Assembly (NCBI RefSeq): GCF_019320115.1
Contig: NC_089585.1
Location: 140,601,426-140,665,425 of the forward strand
Direction: 5' to 3'
Length of the DNA: 64,000 nt
From: Miscanthus floridulus
Lineage: Eukaryota > Streptophyta > Magnoliopsida > Poales > Poaceae
Shown: in pieces, positions 43,640-55,429 of the stretch
Layout: the number at the start of each line of letters is the position of its first letter
Position numbering within the stretch: position 1 is the stretch's first letter
The notes under the pieces: model-generated
Database searches by the model: none
What the model was told of the DNA's origin: nothing
What the model saw: the letters and a program-made list of their open reading frames with translations, nothing else
Position numbers and translations under genes: made by a program

Positions 43640-46075
43640 CCTAAGCACGGGGATGGGATGTGTCTAAACCTGGAATCTGTACAAGCAACCAAACAACCTA
43701 ACTTGCATCTCCTTTTCAGTCAGACTGATTCTTGCATGTAACCAACCTACTATTCGTATCGGCCATACTCTTTGCACCCAATCCACCAGACACTACCTCC
43801 CTACATGGGCTCAGCCTATCCAGCAAGAACATGGTTCCTGGATGTGAGCCAGGGCGCCAGGCTCGACTGGACAACAAACCAAACATGCCCTATAGCTACT
43901 GCAGGCTCCACCCTTCCCTATCCTCCAAAGTAGAGTAAAATTTTGCAGTATAAAATTTGAAATCAACCAAATTTTGAGAAAATAAAAGCAGTGTCATTAC
44001 CATCCTACCCTCAACAACGGAGAAAACAAGTTTTTCTGGCTCTGCTGCTCTGCCACTACTCACGGGGAAGGATTGTCTCCAAAGGAAAGATTGAGTACAT
44101 GTTTGGAACAGAGAAATGTAAAACGTAGGAATCGGAGAAAACACAGGAATAGGAAAGGAATAGAGGTGTAAAACAGAGGATTGAAAAATACAGTATTTTT
44201 ATAGGAATTGGTGTTTGGAACACAGGAATACTAATAACATAGAAATCTATTGGTTTGCAGTAAACATAGTTGTTTAGAGTAAATAAGAGCTAACTACTTA
44301 TTAGCATGTGTAGTATCCTAAAAATGTGCTACATGGACGTACGATGCAATCACTTACTTTTGTCTAATCAATGGCTACTGTAAACTGTAGCACCCGTCAT
44401 CATGAGCTTGATTAGCCCGTGAGCCGCACGTAAGCGCCGCAGGAAAAATTCCATCGGCTCAGTGTGAATGTTTTTTTCCTCAAAAAAGTAGAGGATCGCT
44501 CGCCGTTCCAAAGGAAACGTAACGGTTCGTTCCTTTCTTCCAAACGTGTCTACAGTAAAAAAACCATAGGAACTTATTCCTTCATTTTTCCTTTGCTTTT
44601 CCCGTGAACCAAACCGGCCCTGAGCAAAGATGGGGAGGGAATGCACACATTATTGGTGGCGGCGTACGTAGGTACGGGTTGGCAGGGTTCCAGCTCCAGC
44701 CTCCAGGAAGCGGAAGGCGAGGTGGCAGAGCCGGGACCGTTGGATGTTTTGTACGCTAGTGGCGTGGGCAATTATTGCAGCGCCCGCTGCTGCAACGGCC
44801 TGCGCTGCTTGCCCGGAGAAGAAACGAAAGATTGCGTTGCATTGGGTCCATGCACTCGGAGTGTTTACTACTGCATGCCCGCGCGCGACGTACTAGGAGG
44901 ACGCAGTCGTCGTCGGTGGCTTGGCCCTGCATGTACAGTCGTGCTAGTGCATGCATTGTGCATGCTCGCTCGACGACATACAACAGACGACAAGGCCGCC
45001 GCTAGTCCCGGCCGTATACGTACGTACGTGTACCGTATACGCGCTACCGCTGTAAGGTCCCGAGCGGCGAGCCTGCTGTGAATGCAGGTGAAAGCCTGGC
45101 AAGGACTCCCTATAATATGTACAGTGCGCGTGTGTAGTGTAGGATCAGAGCACAGTCTTTTGGTCCGAGGACGAAGTTGGATGGGACACGACGATCCATG
45201 GATATTGTGATAGGGATATCTATGATGCATCTTTTGGATGGATGGATGGGACGAGCTATTTTTCTGTTTGGTTGGATGGACGAAGGTGGATGGGAGGAGA
45301 ATAGTTGACTAATTATGTGTATTATTTAAAAATAATAACAACTAATTAGACAATAAGAAATATGCACCGGTACTAATTCTATCATGATAATCACCAATTT
45401 AAAATAAATATGTTAATTAGCACCACTAATAACCTAATTAGCACCGGAAACATGCACTAATCAACATATTAGCACCCATCAAAGCTAGCCCTACCATCGT
45501 AATTACTAAGTAATAATATAACATACTAATAATCCTTAATTTATTTACTAATAATAAAGATTAGAAGATATGGATAAATTGGTCTGTGAGATTTTTACAA
45601 ATCAAAAAATCCAGTACCTTATGGTATATCGATATCCATGCATGGTCCCACTGCTACTGCTTACTGCTTGCTTACTGTACTGCAATCCTTGCCGTGTACG
45701 CGAGCGATGGTACATATTCGTCGGCCGCGCGCGGCCCGCAGGATTCGTGCATGTGCGCGGCGTTATTGCGTGGCTGAAGCCCCGGTCTGCCGCTGGGGGC
45801 CTCGGTCGTCGTCCGCGCCGCGTGCCGCCTTTCCGTTTGCGTCGTCCTCCTCGTCCTCGGCCACAAGGACGTTGCTGCCCTTCTTCCTTCTGCGGGACCC
45901 CGGGGGCCGGAGAATTATTGGTGGCGCGGGGCCCGCTCGTCCGTACGGACATGCCGACAGGCCGAGGTCTCCCTCCGTCTCTCCCCGTCACCAGTCACCA
46001 CTATCACCAGCGCAGGCTCCGTGTATCTTGCCTGCCTTGGTCCCGCTGCGAGCCTGCTACCTTTGCCGTCGGTCT
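43640..46075. other. Intergenic, with MITE debris and TA-rich sequence
   Basis: Fragments near 44100-44240 and 44450-44630 contain GTTTGGAACA and AACCAAACCGGCCC words typical of MITE ends, but I could not define full elements. 45300-45560 is AT-rich. Open frames of 120-200 codons here overlap in several frames and lack recognisable domains. Confidence 0.4.
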
Positions 46076-46275
46076 ACTCCCTCCGTCGCTAAACGTAGGT
46101 AGGTCGTTTTCGCTTTTCGAGACCACCTTGGCTAAATATATATTAAAAAATATTATTATTTATAATATATAATTAGTATTGTTCGATAAACATTTAAATC
46201 TAGTTTTTTAATAAATTATATTTAGAGATAGAAATATTACTTATATTTTTTATAAATCGAGTTAAAATTATCGGC
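46076..46275. mobile_element. Stowaway-like MITE, left end
   Basis: Begins CTCCCTCCGTCGCTAAACG, the familiar start of grass Stowaway-type elements, followed by an AT-rich interior. No clear right inverted repeat is seen. Confidence 0.4.
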
Positions 46276-46954
46276 ACGTAAATCGTGACGACGGACGCCT
46301 ATGTCGTATGTGCTCCATGCCGCTCTACTCTACTGCATGCCGGCCGTACGGTAGCGCCGGCCGGCTCTCTGGTCTAGCTAACCAGCATCTGGCTATGGCT
46401 GTGTCCATCGTCCACGTACTAGGAGTACATGTCGTTCCACCCGATCAGCTGCGACGGCGACGTGCGTCTGCGTCCACATGGAAAGAAGAAAACCAAACAA
46501 ATGTGCTTGGCTTTCCCATTCTCTTTCTCTGCCCTCCGTTGGGACTCGATCGAGGCGATGCCACCATCTTTTGGTCCTAGAGCACCGTGCCGCCGCCTCA
46601 GCCGCGCGTCCGCGTGGTGAGTGAGTGGTGACGTGGCCCTTTCCTTGGCCCGCCGGCTTCTCTCCTCCGATCCGGGCTTCTCCTTTCGCACCGTCTTCGT
46701 TCAACTCTCCCAAAATTAAAACTCGGCAACTTGGCATAGTTTATGGCATGGAACCGGCCGGACTGAAGTTGTTCACCGTCGGTTCTTGTAGTTTTCCTAT
46801 ATATATAAACACCAAGCTTGGACTGCGGAGGAGCGCTCGCTCGGTAGATCTCGGATCTCATTCCTGCCGTAGTGCGGCAGTTCGCCAATTCCAAGAGGCG
46901 CGCGCGGCATCTGGTGCAAAGCCAAAGCCGCCGAGAATGGCTCTGTTGCCTTGT

Positions 46955-47045
46955 GTTATGGGCTGTACTTTTTCAGCAAAACAACAGTATTTTTCTCTCC
47001 CAACAAATCAGCGAATATTATTTTTCAACGTTGTCAAACGGAAAG
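46955..47045. mobile_element. Partial MITE, GTTCGTTTCGCTGA family
   Basis: The interior words CAGTATTTTTCTCTC and CAACAAATCAGC are the complement or variant of the 47175 element interior. Ends are not preserved. Confidence 0.5.
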
Positions 47046-47174
47046 CTGAAAACACGGTATGAAAAATTAATTGGGTCACTGGGATGTACTAACGCTGAAG
47101 TACCAGATAACCTAATAATCAAACAGAGTGTGTAGATACCTGTCGCCACTCACCACCACGACTGCCGATCAATT

Positions 47175-47302
47175 GGCCCCGTTCGTTTCGCTGAAAAAAT
47201 AAATCGAAATATTGTTTCGGCTGATTTGTTACGAGAGAAAAACACAGTTCCAACTAAAAAACAAGCTGAAAAATACGTATTATAAGAGAAGCGAACATGG
47301 CC
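47175..47302. mobile_element. MITE of the GTTCGTTTCGCTGA family, copy 2
   Basis: 128 bp, ends GGCCCCGTTCGTTTCGCT and AGAGAAGCGAACATGGCC, imperfect inverted repeats. Same family as 42692-42822. Confidence 0.8.
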
Positions 47303-47563
47303 ATCCTATGACTACAACTGTATTCGAATATGGTTGCACGTTTCTTTTTGGGTACTGTTTTCATAGTTTCATTAGTTAAAACAAAATTTTAACTTCTCAA
47401 AAAATAGTAATGACCAGAATTGTCACTTTTAAGTTTTAACTATTCTCTCCAATCTACTCACGGAAAAGTTTTTATTTTAATACCTACATGCTTTAGGCAT
47501 AATTACCACATTTAAAGAGTGTCATTTGGCAAAAACAATACCAACATTAATAAAGTCCTATAA

Positions 47564-47931
47564 GAGCAGTCCCAATGAAAGAAACTAGTAGTTTCTATAA
47601 CATAGGATACCGCACCAAAAAAGTACTGCTTTCCAACCCATGGTTTCTATGAGTAATAACTATTTTCTCTTTCTCTCTCCCAACTCTATTTTTTCCTCCA
47701 ATGGGAGTGCGACACGAGCTCCCTAGAAACTGGTGGTTTCTCCCCAATAGCGATTTCATGGTTTCTTGGTGCATTGGGTCAAGAGTAGACCTGGTTTCTT
47801 CATGAAGAAACCATTTCTATGATTTTTGCTCTCTTTCTTCATTAATTACGTTGTCATGTCAGCATTTTGCCTACGTGACAAGTCATTTAATGAGGATAGA
47901 AACCATCATCAATGCACCATTGGGACTGCCC
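47564..47931. mobile_element. Tourist-like MITE with TAA duplication (368 bp)
   Basis: Ends GAGCAGTCCCAATG and CATTGGGACTGCCC (one mismatch), flanked on both sides by TAA (47561-47563 and 47932-47934). TAA/TTA 3-bp targets are the mark of PIF/Harbinger-mobilised Tourist elements. The interior has repeated GGTTTCT words; no coding. Confidence 0.88.
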
Positions 47932-48673
47932 TAACACATTTACCAAGTGAGGAACAGACACACAGTATGAACACATAGGGCGTGAATGGTTCCCTGGATA
48001 CAGAGCAGCCTAGGCGTCGAGATGCATGAAGCGGATGATTGGTTGATTGTATTTAGCTGCACCGGCAACCAATTGCGCCTTTACTCTCAGCGTATCCAAA
48101 TGAATGTGATCGAATATGTACACCAGAATATTAACATTTATGATACCGAATAGGTTTTGTTAAATGAACTATAAAATGTATTCTTATAGTACATTTATTC
48201 AGAGTTATAAATATTTATAGTATCTAAACAAATTTAGTCACGGTTAAGTAACTTTGGCTCAATTCATGTCTAGAATACAAATTCTCACTTAAGGGATGTA
48301 TCCTTTTTTGAACGGATGTGTATTAACTGTATTTTATACACACTTATTTTTTTCTTTATCCAAAACACAAATTCTCACGATGACAAGGACATTCAAACAT
48401 ACCCTTCATTCGGGAGATCGAGTTGCTTTTTCTAAGGCGGCGGCGGCGGCGGCCACGTTTTTCTGGGTCGTGCCTTGTGATTGGGGCATATCATGTGTGG
48501 CGCCGGTAGTGTTCGGCCTGCAGGGCAAGCGATGATGCCCACCCAGGCCATCACCCAAGGCTTTCGTGCGTTGTTCCATGCTGACACTGGATTTGTCGTT
48601 TTGTGGAGCTGTGTCCGGCTCCAGCTTTTACTTCAACTTGCGCGCTGCAGTAGAGTTGTTGTACGAGCAATGA

Positions 48674-48908
48674 GGCCGCGTTTAGTTCCATCCAAAAGCC
48701 AAAAATTTTTACGCAGTCACATCGAATCTTGCGGCACGTGCATGGAGTACTAAATGTAGACGAAAAAAAACTAATTGCACAGTTGGGTGAGAAATCGCGA
48801 GACGAAACTTTCGAACCTAATTAGTCCATAATTAGACACTAATTGCCAAATACAAACGAAAGTGCTACAGTAGCCAAAACCCAAAAAGTTTTGGATCTAA
48901 ACGCGCCC
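48674..48908. mobile_element. MITE of the GGCC-GTTTAG family, second copy
   Basis: Inverted ends GGCCGCGTTTAG and CTAAACGCGCCC with one mismatch, and TGA on both flanks, possibly a 3-bp target duplication. The interior shares TACAAACGAAAGTGCTACAG with 41781-42013. Confidence 0.75.
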
Positions 48909-50536
48909 TGAGTCTTTTTACAAAATGAGCTTAAGCGAGCAAAGGCTTGTTGCTTGTTCTGAGTCGTGGGCCGTGCGCTGTGTTCGATGATGTACTACAC
49001 GCTACTAATGCACATGCACGGTACTCCCATACAGCGTGTGTACGTACATACTACTCGGTACAAGCAGCAGAGACCTGATGGGGTCTTATGTTTGGAATAC
49101 TCCGACCAGGAGTAATGCTGGCTCTTGTAGCGCAGCAGACTGCAGCACAGACCACGAACTTTTCTGCTCGGCTAATCCCATCGAAATCCCACTGATCATC
49201 ATTGGTCCCTAACAATCTGGGCCGGAAGATCAGCGTCGTGTCGTGTCCGACTCGGATTACGATTATTAACTATCATTACTACGAGTAATAAAACAAAATT
49301 TAATAATGGTCCATTTCCATCGTAAGAAAGAAAACAGCAATGCATGGTCCAGAACTCCAGAACGGGTCGGCGGTTAATTAGACCGGCAAATTGCCGCGCC
49401 GCGGTGATCGGCGAGCCATCCAGCCCGGTCGGCGTACTCAACGTCGGGAAGCCTGTCCAAGTGTCGCCGATCGGGGTGGCGGGCGGGGAGAGCTGTTCGA
49501 GATGGGGGAAAGGCGGAAAGCGCAGCTCTGCCCAGGAACTGGAAGGCATCTCTTGCTCTCGAGGTCGTCAGGGCATCGGTTTCGTTTCGTGGCTGCATGT
49601 GACGACTTTGCCCGTTTCGACGAACGAGGCGCATTCATTCACCTTCGTCTTCTCCGCTGCTGCCATGCCATCCGTTGACAGCCGGTGTGGACGCGTAGAG
49701 TACAGTCTGCTCCTCCATGAGCCATCATGCATCCACGGTGCATGCCGACGAACGGACGAAAGGCAGCTACTCTGGGGCCGCATCCTCTAGATTGTGCTGG
49801 TGGGTGCATGCCAAGATTTGCAGGTGTTTAGAAATGAAATGATGGCACGGATCGACCGGGCAGAGATTATTTCTGTGCATGCCGCAAAGTGTCTACCAAG
49901 TGGTGGAGCCGTGAACCCGTGAGTGGTGACAAGACAAAAGGGAGGAAAGAAAGACGGCCTCAGCTGCGAGAAAGGGTGAACCCAACCGAACCGAGGGCCT
50001 TTTTCTTCCCATTCCGCTCCATACCTGCTGTGCTGTGCTCTATGGCTAGTGGCTCGCTACCGGACCACGACACCAGCTGAGCTCCGTGCCCGTCACACTG
50101 CTCTGCTGCTTACTGGCTGCGTAGAACGGCAGAAGTGTGTAGGATAGGACACGGACACTGCGAGAGGAAGTCGCTGGAGAGATGGATGGAGGAGGGGCAA
50201 TTATTGGCGCTTCATGTGCGTCCATCCACATCCACTGAAGGCTGAAGCACTGAAGCTTCTTCTCCTTGTATGGGCATGGGGCATCAATCCATCATCGGAT
50301 CCTTTGCTTCTGAGTGCACTGTAAGTAGTGCACCCGCTTGCAGTCTGCATGCACGAGTGCAGGCGGATGAGGTACACGCGAAAATTATGAGAGGCCATAC
50401 ATGCGCATCCGTGGGACAGGATCAGTCTCGAGCGAGAGTTGTTTCCTGCTTTAGTAAGTAGTAGGACTGTAGGAGCATTTCTTATGGGTTACCCGTTTCT
50501 TATCGCCCTGATCCTACTTCTAAACAAATAGGCCGG
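48909..50536. other. Intergenic, GC-rich block at 49.35-49.8 kb
   Basis: Frames on both strands are open across 49344-49790. The minus frame SAELRFPPFPHLEQL-like stretch with PTGLDGSPITAARQFAGLI looks coding in composition, but I do not recognise a family and no splice structure is evident. Treat as unassigned. Confidence 0.35.
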
Positions 50537-50780
50537 TGCGCGCTTGGTTCTTAGCCTCAGTTAGCCGAACCGAACTTCTGGTGGCCCTGAAGCTGCAGCG
50601 GACAAAACGTCTGCCATGCTTTTGCCGAGTGGAGGCGCAAAAATGAGCTACGAAGCTGCGGCGTGCCGAAGTTGCGGCATGAAGCAAACACCAGCACAAC
50701 GTGCCGAAGCTGTGGTGGGATGAGTTCTGGCGTGGTGAGGCTAAGAATCAAACGCGGTGAGGCTAAGAATCAAACGCGCC
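50537..50780. mobile_element. MITE with tandemly duplicated right terminus
   Basis: The left end GCGCGCTTGGTTCTTAGCCT pairs with the right end AGGCTAAGAATCAAACGCGC. The right terminal repeat occurs twice in tandem (50735-50756 and 50757-50780). About 244 bp, non-coding, rich in GAAGCTG/CCGAAG words. Confidence 0.75.
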
Positions 50781-51109
50781 CATATGTCAACGGTGCCTCG
50801 CTGTTAACCAATATGTCGCCTACCAATAAGTGCCGTTAAGTTATTTAACAAATTTAGAAAAATACAAGTGCTCGTGTCAAGTTGAAACCAAATGCCCAAG
50901 TTCCATGACAGTTCGCAAACGGCTGAGCTAGGCTCAACCCGCCACAGATAGTAGTAACTCGAGAAAGATGGTTAATAATTTTTTTGCTGGTTAGTTCATT
51001 TCTTTTTTTTTTTGTAACTTTGGGTAGTTTATTTCGAGTTGGGTACTGCCTGCGTTACAGACGTAACATAAATCAAGGTTTGATGAAATTGTATCTTTTT
51101 AGGTAGTTG
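50781..51109. other. AT-rich intergenic
   Basis: No feature recognised apart from a T-run at about 51003-51013. Confidence 0.5.
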
Positions 51110-51376
51110 TACTCCCTCCCTTTGTCGCCTGAATAAATCAGACCTTATAGTTATCTTAAGTCAATATTTTAAGTTTGATCATATTTGTAGCAAAAGAGCG
51201 CTTAGATTTATGACACCACATTAGCATAATTAAAAACACCGTAAACTATATCTTTATAATATACTCATTCAATGTCATAAACATTTGTATTTTTTATACA
51301 CATTTAGTTAAACATAGATTTTTTTTTATTTAAGACAACTTTAAAAATTGATTTATTTAGAAACGAAAGGAACAGG
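51110..51376. mobile_element. Stowaway-like MITE, degenerate
   Basis: Left end TACTCCCTCCCTTTGTCGCC, AT-rich interior with TCAATGTCATAAACATTTGT, right end ATTTAGAAACGAAAGGAACA, a poor inverted match. The length (~265 bp) fits. Confidence 0.6.
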
Positions 51377-51461
51377 ATGTTGTAACTACCGTGGGTCCCC
51401 TAAATCCTGTCGAATCTGGCATTTTGCATACGTAAGCCTAGAGTGCTATTTTTTCCCCACG

Positions 51462-51600
51462 TGCTCCCTCCATCCCAAATAATACATGTATCAATTATTA
51501 AAAAGTCAAAACTTAAAACAATAGAAATTATTATCGATATACGTATCTTTAAATAACTTTATTATAAAAATATATTATATGTTTAATCCAATGACAATAA
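51462..51600. mobile_element. Stowaway-like MITE, truncated
   Basis: Starts GTGCTCCCTCCATCCCAAAT and continues AT-rich; no right end found. Confidence 0.5.
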
Positions 51601-52857
51601 ATATTCATCATGAATACTAATACATTTCTATATATAGTTGGAAGTGCTTGTTTTCGTATTGGAAGTGCTGAACTGCAACATGTACCGCCAACTGCCTTCA
51701 ACCTGTCTAGCACGTCACTGGTACCAGGCCTCTCAATTCGCACGCGGAGTAGGACACTGCCATGGCCGCAGGTGTCGCGAGAAGTGGCGTTGGGAGCAGA
51801 AGCACGCTTGGGGCCCCAACCCAGGCACGAGGAAAGAAAGAAACTTTCGGCGCGTTCCAGAGGCCAGACGGCGACGGGGGAGGCGTGCAGGTGCAGCAGG
51901 GCCAACCGGGCACGGCAGCGTGGTTGATGCGGGTGCGCGCGCGTGGCACGCAGCCCCGCGGTTTCCGAGGAGCAGCGCATCGAGCCCCGCGCGGGCAGCC
52001 AGGGCCAGGCGAAGCGAAGCGGAAGTGGAAAGAGGGGGCCCTCTCTAGGCTACGGGCCGCTGGCTTTCTGCCATCGGGGACAGGCGGACAGCCACCCACG
52101 CCGCAGCCGGACAGCGACCACAATAACTAAACCCTGGCACGGCAGTGCCCACAGCCGCAGGCACACAGGCGGCAGAGGCAGGCCACGCCCCGAGCCCCGA
52201 CGCCGTTTATTTAATGAAAGCTGCCCTGCCGTGCCGTGCCCAGTGGCCAGCCGCAGCCCACCTCGTCGCCTCCCCGAAGGCCGACACGTCCGCCGCCCGC
52301 GCCGGAGCCGCGTGCCCCCCACACCCCACTTGCGTGCCGTCTCACTCACGTGACGACCCGCGTCTCTCGCCGGAGTGCTGGAACGTCCGTCTCCGTCTCG
52401 ATACTCCTTCCGTACAGGAAAAAAGAAAATGCGCCGTGACGAGGCGCCGGAGCCGCGTCCGCGTGAACGGTGGACAGCCCGTGGTGGATGTGGATGGGTT
52501 CACGGCCGCAGGCTCAGCCGCTCAGGGGGGTGTCAGCGGGCCCAGGCCTGTGGAATGCAGCCGAGCGGCCCGTCACGTGACCGCCGGCGTGGTCTCGCGC
52601 AACCCGGGCCGCCGGGGACCTTGCTAGTCTCACTGACGCCTGACGGACTGCCTCTGTGCGGACACACAGACAGGCTGGTATAGTGTACGAGCAGGCGGTG
52701 GTGTATTAGAAAACTGTAAAGCCCACCTTTCCGGGGCTGGCGGTTTTGACATGGGCTGTTTCTTGTATGGGCCGGGCTGGGAAATAAGAAAGGAAACCGG
52801 TCCATGGCCACCGCCTCGCGCTCTACCGACGCTGCTAGACCTTGCTGGGTTTTCTAA
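51601..52857. other. GC-rich intergenic island
   Basis: High GC from about 51700 to 52650 keeps nearly all six frames open. Translations are Arg/Pro/Ala-rich without domains. It could be the 5' flank of a neighbouring or lost gene; no transcription start or splice model is supportable. Confidence 0.4.
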
Positions 52858-53809
52858 AAAAAAAAAAAAAAAAAAACTAGACCTTGCTGGAAAAGAAGAT
52901 ACTGAGATAGACGGGCATTCCGTTTAATTCTTCAAGTTTCGAGGAACATATATTCTCAATGAAAAAACACAAGCAGGAGCATTGCTGTATATACATCGTA
53001 GTATCGTGTAAGAGGGAAGCAAAGGAAGAATTACAAAGTCGCCCCGTTCGCGTGTCCTTAAATCCGACTTGATTCGTTTCTTTTTTCATTCGAAACAGTG
53101 TTTTTCTCTCACAAATTCCTCCAGATTCATCCAAATTCCTCCAGAATTCCTCCAAACGAATACATCAAAGAAATAACTCCAGCTTAGGAAACTACCAGGC
53201 AACTACAGGTGCTCCATAGGCTTGTGCGCAGGCTGATGATCCTCTCCTTGTCCAAAACTGTCGATACCAACTTTGTCTAAAAATTTTTAGGTGCTCTACA
53301 GAGTACAGAGGTTCCACTGCTCGGACTCGAGACCCCGCCCCCACCGTTGGATCCGCCCCTGCCAACATTAAGCAATCGCAGGAGCTCCGTAGACTTTGGC
53401 GTTAATAAAAAGTCAATTTTATTTTGTTACTCTTTCCACAAGGCCCAGGGATTTAAACCAAGGCAGGCCTGGTCTGCAGAATCAATACCAAGGCAGTGGT
53501 AGTATCCCTGCCCCAGCTAGAAGCCTACTTAGGCCTAGGACGTCTTATAGCCCATGGATTTAACCGAGCTGCAGCCCAAGATTTACACACCGAGGGCCCT
53601 TTGGAACGCATGAATTTCACAAAAATTCTACAGAAATTTCTTAGTAACCAGTTCATTTTTTACAAGAAAAACATAGGAATGGAAAAAAAAATCCCGCATT
53701 CAAAAGAGCACTGATGGTATCCCGCTGATAAAACCATAATTGAGATTATGTTTGATCAAAAAAAAAACTAGGAGTACATGCCATTTCTATGCGCAAAATT
53801 TATTCATAT
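52858..53809. other. Intergenic with poly-A run and MITE fragments
   Basis: An A-run lies at about 52858-52876. A fragment at 53041-53160 starts GCCCCGTTCGCGTG and has CAGTGTTTTTCTCTCACAA, related to the GTTCG MITE family, with a local TTCCTCCAGATTCATCC repeat. A fragment at 53587-53715 has GGGCCCTTTGGAACGCATG and GCATTCAAAAGAGCAC ends, an imperfect inverted pair. Confidence 0.5.
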
Positions 53810-55191
53810 TGTCGGTGTTTCGGACCGGGGGTCCTCAACCAACCAGTGAATTTGTTCTGCGTGCTCCCGATTCCGGATGGTGATGCAAAGAGACACAATG
53901 TTTATACTGGTTCAGGCAATCGAGGCCCTACGTCCAGTCTGAGAGATCGATCTTGTATTCCTTGCACCGGAGTGCTCGTAGTAGGGGGTTACAAGCTAAA
54001 GAAGAGAGGAAGCTGGTCCCAGATCTCGGTAGGGTGTCGTGCGGGCCGCTTGAGACGTTGCTCTCAGGCGGCAGGGATGTGCGTGTGCGTGTGTGTGTGT
54101 TACAAGGTGTTCTTCCTCCCCCCCTAAAACAGCCCAAGTCCTCTCCTTTTATAGCATGAAGGAAGGACTAGGACGGTACATGAGCTAACTATACGGCGTC
54201 GTGTGAACAGAGGCGGCGTGTCCGGGCCCTGTAGCCTGTTCCTATGGCGGCGTAGTCGTCGGAGTGGTCCGTCCTTGGAGCACTGGGGCGGCGTGGCCGT
54301 CCCATCAGATCCTGTGCGTCGTGGGAGCCCCGGGACTGCCTCGGAGTGGGTGCGGCGGTGAACGTGCAAGCCACTGTGGACGGACTGTGCGCGAGGCCGA
54401 GACTTGGTCGGTGTCGAGGCTGCACCGTGGTGGAGGGGTCTCGGCAGGCACGAACCCCAAGATAGCCGAGACCTTGGTGTACAGTGCCGAGGCCTCGAGT
54501 GGGCGGCTGATCGTGGGTACAACGTTAGGACACAGTGGCCGATAATCCCCGCTGTACCCTGTCCCAGCCGGTATGGCGCTGATCGTGGACACAACGTTAG
54601 GACACAGTGGACGGTAATCCCCGCCGTGCCCTGTCCCGGCCGGTATGGCGCTGATGCGACCTCGGGTCGCGTCGGCCACTCTATGGCGTTGGGCTGTCGT
54701 CCGGCTGAGATTGCGGGAGTGGTTGAAGCATTAATGGGACATGACGCGTTGTCTGGATGGTCGGTCGAGGCGGGGGGTGACGGGCTGCGGGCGACCCGGC
54801 CTCGAGCGACACGGAGACTGAGGCCTCGCGCGAGACGGAGATCGGGCTCTTTGCCGAGGCCTTGCGCGAGACGCCTCGCGCGATACGGAGAATGTACCCC
54901 CTGCCGAGGCCTTCCCTGGAGAGCCTCGAGCAAGACGGAGACGGCGCTCCCTGCCGAGGCCTTCCCTGGAGAGCCTCGCGCGAGGCGGAGTTTGTTTCAG
55001 GATGCCGAGACCTCCTACTCGAGGCTCGAGGCGAGGTGGAGGAGGACCCAGTGGGCTCGGTCGTGGCAGGTGAGGGGCCCACGGCTTACCTTCTAGCTTT
55101 ATTTTTTAGATGGGATTTTAGCGACCCATTTGATGTTTGCTTGGGGTACCCCGTTCTAAGGTACCCGACACCCGTTCTAAGGTACCTGACA
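53810..55191 (-). repeat. Element E 3' LTR (1382 bp)
   Basis: On the plus strand begins TGTCGGTGTTTCGGACC and ends GGTACCTGACA, followed by CCCCCGAG, the complement of a polypurine tract. It includes internal duplications (CGCTGTACCCTGTCCCAGCC near 54549 and a variant near 54610; CCTTCCCTGGAGAGCCTCG twice near 54910 and 54960). Long open frames here are products of GC content. Confidence 0.88.
54146..54153 (-). promoter_or_regulatory. TATA box of the Element E LTR
   Basis: On the minus strand TATAAAAG, followed by GAGAGGACTTGG. Position about 1040 bp into the LTR fits a U3/R promoter. Confidence 0.65.
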
Positions 55192-55400
55192 GTAGCCCCC
55201 GAGGCTCGGGGGGAGTACGTGCACTCTCCCTGAGGGTTTGTCGAGGCTGGGTTTATGCCTGCTCCGTAGGAATTGGTTTGTTTTTTGAGGTTCCGGTGGG
55301 TGCACGCGAGCGCACCCGCCGGGTGTAGCCCCCGAGCCCCTGGAGGAGTGAAGTTACTCCTCCAGAGGCTTTCTCCATTTTCGCGTTTGAGCGATTAGTT
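55192..55400 (-). other. Polypurine tract region of Element E
   Basis: The complement reads CCCCCGAGCCTCGGGGGCTA against the LTR at 55192. A second module (GTAGCCCCCGAGCCCCTGGA) lies near 55326, next to GGGTGCACGCGAGCGCACCC, a small inverted repeat. The same module style as in A, C and D. Confidence 0.75.
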
Positions 55401-55429
55401 CTTATTGCATTTGCCGAGCCCATAAGCGC

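Noticed and set aside
44641..46172. Several 120-200 codon open frames
   Set aside because: Overlap one another on both strands in GC-rich sequence and show no family signature.
51638..52700. Cluster of overlapping 100-160 codon frames on both strands
   Set aside because: GC-rich DNA lacks stops by chance; translations are Arg/Pro/Ala-rich without motifs.
54124..55096. Long frames (230-269 codons) on both strands
   Set aside because: They lie within the Element E LTR.
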